Assembly: GCA_020746875.1 (NCBI GenBank)
Contig: JAGTJL010000001.1
Span: forward strand, 1,674,001 to 1,738,000
Reading direction: 5' to 3'
DNA length: 64,000 nucleotides
Source: Rhexocercosporidium sp. MPI-PUGE-AT-0058
Taxonomy: Eukaryota; Ascomycota; Leotiomycetes; Helotiales
Under the pieces are notes generated by a model. That model worked only from the letters and a program-made list of their open reading frames with translations. It was not told where the DNA came from and did not search any database. This document shows positions 55,584 to 64,000 of the stretch, piece after piece. Both the position numbers and the translations under genes were made by a program. Each line of letters starts with the position of its first letter. Position 1 is the first letter of the stretch.

Positions 55584-55595
55584 TGCAAGCTTGCA
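55584..55595. repeat. 12-bp palindrome TGCAAGCTTGCA, copy 1
   Basis: Perfect palindrome repeated exactly at 55965-55976, 381 bp away. Confidence 0.9.
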
Positions 55596-55964
55596 TGTTC
55601 GTATTCCGTTTTGTTTCGTTCTGTTTTGTTCAGTTCAGTTTGGTTTGGTTCAGCTGGTGAGCATACGAAGGGAAGTCTTTCCCGTTGATTATTATTAGGT
55701 GTGTTCGTTCTGGAACGATGTACGTGCTCTCTCGGCCCGAGGGCGTTTCAGCCTTTCTTGCAGGGCGTCGTGGGCGTGCTGGAGGTTCTGTACCTAAATA
55801 GAGTGAGTACATTTTTACTTTAGCATTTACCACTGCAGTTTGGTAAATTACTGCACTGTACTGTCGGGAAGGTTTAAGGGTGCTGTGACACAACAACAGT
55901 CGAGGTTGCATCCCATCTCATCCTCTCATCCTATCCCGTTCGTCGCGTTTCTCTCCTGTGGCGG

Positions 55965-55976
55965 TGCAAGCTTGCA
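55965..55976. repeat. 12-bp palindrome TGCAAGCTTGCA, copy 2
   Basis: Second exact copy of the palindrome at 55584-55595. Confidence 0.9.
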
Positions 55977-57145
55977 GCTTTGAAATTAAGCTCCAGTAAG
56001 GTAAGACATTTCTTCTCCCTCGCTCGCTTGGGCCTGCCATGGGGATCACGAAAGCCCATTGCGAAAATGCCTCAGCCAGAGATCGCAATTTGATCTTACC
56101 TCACCCTCACCCACCCTCACCTCACCTCACTACCTCACCCTGAAACCACGGGAAACGATTGGGATGCGGTTCGTGAGCAGAAGGGAGAGGCCACAAAAAA
56201 GTGAAAATCGCATGATCGATTCCATTGGTGAGACGAGACGAGACGGCTCAACGGGTAGAGTCGAGTCGAGTCAAGCCACATATGCCATCATACATACCTA
56301 ACCCCCATTTTTAAATATTGAGACATGAGGCAAGTTCCCGTTGGTGGATGATGATCTTCTCCCGATGGGGGGCTAGGTGTGGCGTGGGTTACGTGGCTGG
56401 TGAGCTGTGGCTGATGATCGGATGGTCTAGGTCACTACGGTAGTCCATACAGGATGGCAGCTGGTGCTTTTCTGCTTCTACTGTTTGATGATAGGCAAAT
56501 CATTGATCAGAGTCTGTCTACAAGTACGACACGCTCTCCCTTCGAGAAGATGAAGACTTTACAGTATCTTTGCTATACCCCACCAATTTTTTTTCCTTCT
56601 GCTAAAGCTGGAGACAGGAGTCCGAGAATTCGGACTGATACCTCAGAATGGGAAGTCTCCCTCCAAAGCCCAACTGTCCCTTCCCCCACATCAGCATGCC
56701 AGCGCGGCTCTTCGGAAGCAGCCTGCCCTTTCTGCTACAAAATCAATTCCTTTCCATTCCCTGCCCATGAACTTTTCAAATTCCCATTATCGATATCAAT
56801 ATAGCAATTATACAATTGGGTATATACACCGATTCATCTTGTTTAGCCGACCTCAGTCAGAGCTCTCTCTACGCCAGACCCAGACTTGGTCCGGTGCTAC
56901 TTGTCGGGGAAGTCTCCTTATGCAAGAGATGTCACCGCTCTTTGTTTTTGCGTCAATTATCTCATCTCGTCATGCTCCTTTTTGCGAATGCGTATGCGTA
57001 GCTATTGGGGGTTTGTTGGAGGATGAAGTGCCACGACTCAAGTCTGGCAAGTCGTGTCATGTCATGTCATGGAATAGAGGAAGACCTGCATTAGGTAGGT
57101 AGGGAAAGTTGGGGAGGAGGAGAAGAGCAGCTGACCGACTAGACA

Positions 57146-57165
57146 GCGCATGCACGCGCATGCAC
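57146..57165 (+). repeat. tandem GCGCATGCAC, two copies
   Basis: Two perfect 10-bp copies, followed directly by GAGCAT/GAGCGT hexamers to about 57191. Confidence 0.85.
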
Positions 57166-60100
57166 GCGTGAGCATGAGCATGAGCGTGAGCGTAGTGCAA
57201 GTCAAGAACGGAACCTGTCCGGCCCCCTCTCTCGAAAGTCTCGCGAGAATGGAGATGGGAGATGAAGCACATGTACGGCGTGGCTACCGGATAAAATCTC
57301 GGAAAGGGTCTTCTCCATCTCATTCGCATTGATTGCTGTTCCGGCGCGATAGGATTTGCAGGCAGGCAGGCAGGTAGGTTGAAGGAAGGCATCGCATCGC
57401 ATTGCATCGCGCGCGCGCGTCTCTGAGAGGTCCAGTTTTGATTGTTCGATATGCAAGCCGTGCCTTTTGGGACAGGGGTATTCTGCCGAACGTCGCGAGG
57501 AAATAGCCACTGACGTCATTGCCGTGCTGCCTTTCTTTTGTTTCTGTTTATTCGTTTGATTTGATTTGATTATGGGGGGAGCTGTGTGTCATTCGAAAAT
57601 TTGGTAGAGCTGTACTTTGTAGTGAAGTCAGTCTTGGATGGTTCTTTGACGCGGCATCACAATCTATGCCGTGGTAGTATCGTGCCTTACCTGGTCTCGC
57701 TCTGCTGATTTATTGATTGCCTGCAGCCTGCACGAATTCCAGGACCTGCAGTGAAGACCCTGAAAAAGGGGACTCAACATGCCATGCCAGCTCAAGTACC
57801 GTGGCTGCTAGTGAATAGCCTGAAACACAAAGAGAAACTATTTCCTGGGCCTGAGATTTACAAGTAGTGGCTATGAACTTTTACAACTTTTACTGTGGTG
57901 GCTAGCTGTGCCCTGACGTGATCGATGAAGCTCTAGACCCTCAAAGTATGGGGAAGCTCTGGCCCAACCTCGACCCGACTCAGCTCATCTCATCTTATCT
58001 ATCGCCTTCATCTCCTCTTTGATATCCACCATAATATCCGCGCATTATCTTCTAATGGCAGTCTTACCAGCAGCTATGATTACGTTTATTACCGTCCTCC
58101 TTCCCTACAGTAAACAGCGCAGCACACCGCTCGCCATTGTGGCTTCACCCAACGTGAGTGCATTTTCTCGTTCGGCTCTGGCTGGCCACGCTATTCCCGC
58201 TACGTGCAGCCAGATTCCAGCCACAGGCCGCTCTAACAGCACGAGCGAGACGAGGACAGCCGACATGGATTAGTCGCAAACGAGCGAACATCTGAACTGC
58301 CGCCGAAGCCTAGCATGGAAAATTCTAGCACACGTCATAGTCATTCCATAGCGGCCCCAGCTTGTCAAGGGGAAGGAGGGGCGGGCGCATTGCTTATAGG
58401 CCAGTAAGGAAACATCTCCGGACATCCCTCCTTTCCCCTGATATTAGTCGACGAGGATGATTACTTCGGTAAGGTTGTTCTATATCCTGTGCCTTCTCGG
58501 GCGTCATGTACGCCTTCTTCCAAAGCTTCCAAAGATCGCCACACTCACGAGACGGAGGGTGTTCGACGATTAAAGTAAAGATTGTCTATCATTCGTATCT
58601 ATCTATATCTATCTTCTCCAACAAAACAATTGCTTGGATAGGTAGGTACAGTATGGAGATGAGCCCCGCCCCGATGCGACGTCGATTATTGAACCTTTTT
58701 CCCCCTCTCTTCTTTCTTCCGATTGATCATTCATTCCTGAGTGAGGCTCGGACCACCTGTTTCTTTTTATATCTCTCCAGAGGGAAGGAGGACCCCTAGA
58801 TCTGCAATGCCAAAAAAAACTCAATTGAGTGCTGATCGTCGACATTCGAGCAGACTCGGTAGAAAATGATTAACTCTTTTTTTGTCGGGTCGGGTCAGAC
58901 GGCTACGTCATTGCAGCGATTTACCAAAAGTCTCACTTACTCCATCTCGCAACGTCGCAATATCCACCTCGACCGATGTCACCTGAAGGGTTCTTTCTCT
59001 CCCTATTGCCAAGCAGGCGCTACGCTTCGCCCAACGGCTGCTGACGGCTTTCTCTTCCCATCCCCAAGGCTTCTTGCCTTCCTTCCTATTTGTTCTGCGC
59101 TAGCAGTGGAAAGTTCTTCTCTTCTTCTTCGGATGTTCTTCCACTTGATGATCTTGACGATCTTTCTCTAATCCAGTCCACAGTCCAGTCCTTGTCTCCG
59201 ACTTCTGGAAGACTCCTAAAAATAAATCTAACCCTAGTGTCTATAGGTAGGTGCAATAGGGATTTTCTCATGAACCTTGCTTTGTTCATATTGTCTTGAC
59301 TAGTATCAACCTCGAGATTCACGGGGATGATGCCATCGGCTCCTCCCCGCCCAGGACTGAACTCACAACTTACCGACTGACGGTCGACGGACAACCTTTC
59401 CCCCCAAAGTTACGGTACCGTACTACGCCGACGCCCTTGTACCGTCGGCGTATGCCCAGGCTCCTCTTTGCCTCTTGATTCCCCTCTACCCCCTGTAATC
59501 TGTAGAAAACATGCATCATTGCTGTGCTATGCGTTTAAAGCATATCCTCCGCAATGCATGTAACGCTGCAAGGCAAAGCGCATTCCTTTTCCATTAGGTA
59601 GGTTGGTATAGGCAATCATCCCATTTGTCGCCGCTGGCATCCCCCACTGCCGAAAGAAGAGGTGATGCCGAGATGGAGGCATGGGGTTACATACCGCTTC
59701 GAGCCATGGCTTGGTCGCTTGGAGGGTCATGATGAGGAGCACGATGGGTGCGATGGGGAAAAGCCCCGAAGGTTGGCATGGGCATGGGCATGGTGAAGAC
59801 CGTGAATGTAGATTCGCACCTATCATCTCAGATACCTATGCCGTAGAATGCTAGACTGGCTGGTATATCAGTGCCAGCGCTTCGGAGAGAACGAACAAAC
59901 GCAACGGTGAGGGAGCCGCGCGATGGGGGCTACTTCCTCAAGTAGGTATCGCGTGTTCATTCTACTCTGATATAATTTTAAAAGGGGGGCTCCCTGCCTA
60001 TATGTCGATTATTGATGCTCGGCTTTCCTGCCTACTTTTTTGAATTTTGAATTTTTTGAATTTTTCTTAGTTGGTGGTTTAGTGGTTTTTCTAAAAGTTG

Positions 60101-61108
60101 TCGTGATGTTTAGTCGCAGTTGGTGAGGTGGGTGACATTGCTCTGGCGTTGGTGAGATGCGATGCGGCGATGCCTTGCTCGAGTCATGAAGAGGGATTGA
60201 GGGGCGATGTTATGAGTGGGGTGGTACTTTTGGGGGAGAGTTGATTCCCCTTTGATGTGAAGATTGTTTTGTATAGGCAGTTACCTGCCTTTGGCTGCGC
60301 TGCCAGGTAGGAGGAACGTTTGAAGAAATTAATGTACGGGATGAAGAAAGTACACCTGTTGGTAGGTACATCTTGATAAAGCTCATCACCACAACTCACT
60401 AGGCTTGGCACAATCCAGCTATTCGGGTACTCGTACCACAGGACTTTCTCAATATCCAAACCCAACCGGAAGACAGACATGGCCTGGCAAGCACGGTAGC
60501 AATGCAGTTGAAATCACAAACTTAGCCAAGTGACTGCCTACTTGAATTACCGAGATACCTATCTCCAACTTTGGTCTTCTTGGTGGTAGAGCAGTCCCAT
60601 CTTCGTCTATCATTTGACAAGCGATTTAAAACAGAGACCTCGGTCCCGTGGTTCATTGATTCGCTAAAAAGGGCTTCCTGATTCAAGTCAAGCAGTCAGT
60701 CGGTGGCATCAGCAACGACGAAGAAGTATCTATTTGCAGTGAAGGCTGCAACCATATTGATGAACTTAGTTATACAGAACCACGTATTCTCATTCTTTGG
60801 TTTCTGCTCCCTTCATTTCCCTCTTCTTTTATCATTTTCTTCAGATAATTCACGGACATATCATGTCGTCTTCACTGCTCTCCATGTTTTGTTGAGGTCA
60901 AGAATCGCTAAACAACTCTAAACGGCCCGCTATCTCCTCCCCTTATCGCAAGCGCCTCCCTCCTAAAACGTCACCAGGCTTGGTTCTCGAAGACTTTACC
61001 CGACATTCCTCGTCCAACCACCATTCCCCCACTACAGGACCACATCGCGATATCGACTTTTTGACCGCGGCATAGTACTCATAATACTCCGTCCTCTTTT
61101 GTATCAAT

Positions 61109-62812
61109 ATGGCTTCAGCATCTTCAGGCGGCTCCGTGGAGCCCTCCCCCGCCTCGACCGCCCCGTCCTCTACATCCGACTCCTCTGCGAATAATGCCTT
61201 GGCCACGGCGGAGAAACCTCCAGATGATACCTCGAAGCTGCGGATGTTCATGGGTATCTTGAGAAAGTAAGGCTTCAATCAGGCGGAGATGGGCTTGTTT
61301 CTACTTGCTTCCTTCACCGCCATATACTCCGGGCTCTGTCAAATTTACCTCTTAGTGTCTCAGAGATTTTGAGGCTCGAGATAATGGCTCTGTATATTCT
61401 GGCAGAACTGTGCTAATACTGTGTTCCAATCGCAGATTCATTGGAGTCGCAGATATTGCTTCAGTGCGCTTCTCATTGCCAGCCCAACTCCTCGAGCCGA
61501 CGCCCAATTTAGAGTACTGGAACTACCTCGACCAGCCGCATACCTTTATAGCCATTGGCGACTCAGACGATCCATTCGATAGGATGCTGGAGGTACTACG
61601 GTTCTGGTTTACTAAAGACTTGAAATATGTAAAGGGGAAACCATGCAAGCCGTACAACTCGACGCTAGGGGAATTCTTCCGGGTAGGTTCTGGACATACT
61701 GCTGAATATGGGACTGGATCACTGATCATGGCATAGTGTAATTGGGAAGTCCAGGATACCGCTCCGGCTATCACGGCGAGCAAGATGCAGTCCGCGGCAG
61801 GAAGCGCAGCGTCCTCCATCAAATCGAAGAAGACTCCCGCAGCCTCGCGGAACCCCTCGCCACCCGCAGATGCAAAGGTTGTAGAGAAGAACGGGCGCGT
61901 GGTAAAGGTCTCGTACCTTACGGAACAGACATCCCACCACCCTCCCGTATCGGCTTTCTTCGTAGACTGTCCCGAGAAAGGCCTCACAGCCCGAGGTTTC
62001 GACCAGATCTCCGCCAAGTTCACGGGCACAAGTATAAAAGTCACTCCTGGGGAGCACAACTTGGGGATATTCATCACGCTGTCCAAGCGAGATAACGAGG
62101 AATACCAGCTCACCCACCCAGCTGCCCACTTGGGAGGCTTGCTGCGAGGGAGTCTCAGCGTGACTGTAGGCGATTTGTGTTTCATCACTTGCCCACAGAC
62201 GAAAATGAAGACCATCCTGCACTACATGGAAGAAGGGTGGCTTGGAAAGACGCAGAATAAAGTCGAGGGAGTCATATTCCGCTATGATCCCGAGAACGAT
62301 AACAAGACGAGAATAAAAGACGTCCCAGACAAAGATATCCTAGCCCGGATAACGGGGAATTGGAAAGAGAAATTGTATTTCTCTGTTGGACCTAAAGGGG
62401 TATGTCTTCCTTTAATTTCTATGATTCTATCTGCCCCTCAAGACTAACAAGCAATCAGGATGCACAAAACCTCCTAATAGACCTCGCGCCCCTCTCCGTA
62501 GCGCCCAAACTCCTCCCTCCACCCACAGCTCAACTTCCAAATGAATCCCTCCGCTTCTGGTCCTCGGTCACCGAAGCCATTAACTCTCGCCAGTACTCCC
62601 GCGCCACAGCACTTAAGCAAGAACTCGAAGAGCGACAGCGCGAGAAAGCCAAGGAGCGCGAAGAATCTGGCATCCAGTGGACACCTAGGTTCTTCGTTGG
62701 CGCTACCTCGCCGCTGGGCAAGCCGGAGTTGACGGATGAGGGCAGGGAGGCGCTGAAGGCGTTGCAGGAGGATAGATGGGAGTTGAGTGAGAGTAAGGTT
62801 GTGGGTGCGTAG
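61109..62812 (+). CDS. oxysterol-binding protein homologue (ORP/Osh), PH-less short form
   Basis: Lipid-transfer protein of the OSBP-related family, which moves sterol, PI4P or phosphatidylserine between membranes at contact sites. Exons 61109-61266, 61436-61682, 61737-62399 and 62459-62812 give 473 residues. A Ser/Pro-rich N-terminal ~45 residues is followed directly by the lid and ligand-binding core: LRMFMGILRKFIGVADIASV, FSLPAQLLEPTPNLEYW, VLRFWFTKDLKYVKGKPCKP, YNSTLGEFFRCNW, and the family signature EQTSHHPP at 198-205, preceded by a Ser/Ala/Lys-rich insertion (~145-180). Next come GRLR-equivalent GSLSV, KVEGVIFRYDPEND and the C-terminal ESLRFWSSVTEAINSRQYSRAT...KQELEERQREKAKERE element. 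No PH, ankyrin or FFAT motif was seen. The Osh subtype is uncertain; the wording around LGEFFRC recalls Osh6/7 more than Osh4. Confidence 0.92.
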
Positions 62813-64000
62813 AATTTGTGGTTTGGGCTGGTTGGATTGGTAGATGAGTAGATAGATGGATAGATAACTGGGGACTTGGCGATGGGACAGATCGATATGT
62901 AACGTGATGCGATGAACTGGATTGGATGGCCAGGCAGGCAGGCATGTCATGCCATGTCATGTGTGCGCGGGGAGTTGGAGTACATACTTGGATTTCGACA
63001 TATGGTGAACTTTTGACTTAACTTGACCTTGTCATTTTAGTCTGTGATCGATCGTTGATGGGGGCGTGTTGGTTGAGTGGTTGATTTATTGATGCATTGG
63101 ATGGTTTTTTGAATAGTACAGTACAGTACAGTACAGTACAGTACTGCTTCGGTGCGAGTTATAGGTATAGAAAGATCCTTGATGAGGCGACAATCAGCTA
63201 AGAGGGCGAAATTTGGGAAGGGGGGCATGGGCATAGCATTGCATTCGTTTTGATATTTGTATGTATCTGGGCCCTGGCAGCTTAGTTGATCTACCACTTT
63301 TTGCTTCTGAGATTTCTATACCTTGTTTGCATCACTCACTTGGTTGCTTGACTGGTTGGTCATCAATGGTCTTCGATTGATGGCGTTGCAGAGAGCATCT
63401 TTTGCAGTCTCTCTTTCATTCTGCAGATGTAGGGTCAGATTAAGGTTTATATCGTACATACAAGCAAACAAGCATACATATATATCCTCCATGAACGCTG
63501 ATTACGATATCCTTCATGTATGATGCATCTAGTGCCGCAAGATGAGTGACTGCTGACGGCTGTTCGTGGTGTGACTGCGTGGTATTTCGCTCGCCTTGTT
63601 TGGTCTGCGAGTCCTTGGGCGCTATGTCGTAGAGTCAAGGGTTAAGTGTATATGTTAATGTTCTAGAGGCTCGATTTAATCGAATGCAAAGTTCCAGCTA
63701 CCTAGGCAGTAATTCTCGTCCACGGAAAAATGTATTTGTGTAAGTCGGAACTCAGCTACTCACCCACTAAAACTCAGTCAGCGGTAGAAGATGAATGAAC
63801 GAATTAACAATAGGAGAGTGTTCTATCTTAACCCCTTCACCGCGGAGATGCAAGAGCAACTTAGTCGAGAGTCTCTACCTGCGGGGTAAGATAGCAAGTT
63901 GTGCTCACATCGTCGAAATCTACTTACGATGCCCTGCATCCTTCGCTCTCACCTCTCTTCCAATAGAATATGTACTTATGTTAGTCTACTTACCGCTAAG
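62813..64000. other. right-edge intergenic region
   Basis: 3' flank of the ORP gene to the window end. No gene recognised; frames at 63037-63297 and 63447-63638 are random-looking. It contains the (GTACA)5 microsatellite. Confidence 0.5.
63116..63140 (+). repeat. (GTACA)5 pentamer repeat
   Basis: Five perfect GTACA units plus a partial one, about 300 bp downstream of the ORP stop codon. Confidence 0.92.

Larger units (their letters stand above)
50050..61108. other. 11-kb gene-poor region between divergent grainyhead and ORP genes
   Basis: No protein gene can be supported over 11 kb. From 50050 to about 52250 the + strand is purine-rich (GA, GGA, TAGGG, GATGG), so the grainyhead coding strand is CT-rich, as expected of a long leader/promoter. 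From about 52550 to 53250 the + strand turns pyrimidine-rich instead. Many microsatellites occur. Frames at 51388-52335 and 52260-52781 are low-complexity or random. A short CT-rich tract at 60780-60850 precedes the ORP gene and is probably its promoter. The rest shows nothing recognisable. Confidence 0.5.

Noticed and set aside
61523..62215. 230-codon minus-strand frame opposite the ORP gene
   Set aside because: It is the antisense shadow of a well-supported coding exon and has no family motif.

Overview
This is a 64-kb piece of a filamentous ascomycete (Pezizomycotina) nuclear chromosome. The evidence is short GT-AG introns of about 45-170 nt, an RTA1-like membrane protein, a HeLo-domain protein, a fungal grainyhead factor, and a pseudogene whose stop codons look like repeat-induced point mutation (RIP). 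I cannot fix the class or species; Leotiomycetes or Sordariomycetes are both possible.

Layout. 0-6.5 kb is a decaying accessory-like edge: an intact sucrose/alpha-glucoside-type MFS transporter, a RIP-scarred aldo-keto reductase pseudogene, and a membrane protein gene with an in-frame stop. 7.3-9.7 kb holds a mitochondrial enoyl-CoA hydratase (AUH type) divergent from a small ankyrin protein. 13.7-18.6 kb is a large Sec7-PH Arf exchange factor. 20.2-23.5 kb is the most unusual gene: one 1075-residue protein with a HeLo domain, a Zn2Cys6-like cysteine cluster, an E2 ubiquitin-conjugating core with its catalytic Cys, a PX-like segment and a possible PH-like end. 24.6-30.1 kb holds three more minus-strand genes: a disordered protein, an F-box-less Cdc4/Fbw7-like propeller and an RTA1-like protein. 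31.5-40.4 kb holds three plus-strand genes: a MOV10/SDE3-type helicase, a monocarboxylate-type MFS transporter and a kinesin-10.

40.4-61.1 kb is gene-poor. Its only gene is a grainyhead/CP2 transcription factor (47.3-50.0 kb, minus strand), with about 7 kb empty on one side and 11 kb on the other. Both flanks are packed with penta- and hexanucleotide microsatellites and strand-asymmetric purine/pyrimidine tracts. The final gene (61.1-62.8 kb) is an oxysterol-binding-protein homologue.

Most genes are unrelated housekeeping genes and do not form one pathway. Links that can be argued are lipid and membrane signalling (Arf-GEF, PX/PH-like region, RTA1, ORP) and a possible cell-death/ubiquitin protein. 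Gene models were built by eye from splice sites, frame continuity and family motifs; all exon sums are multiples of three. No tRNA, rRNA, CRISPR array or intact transposon was recognised.
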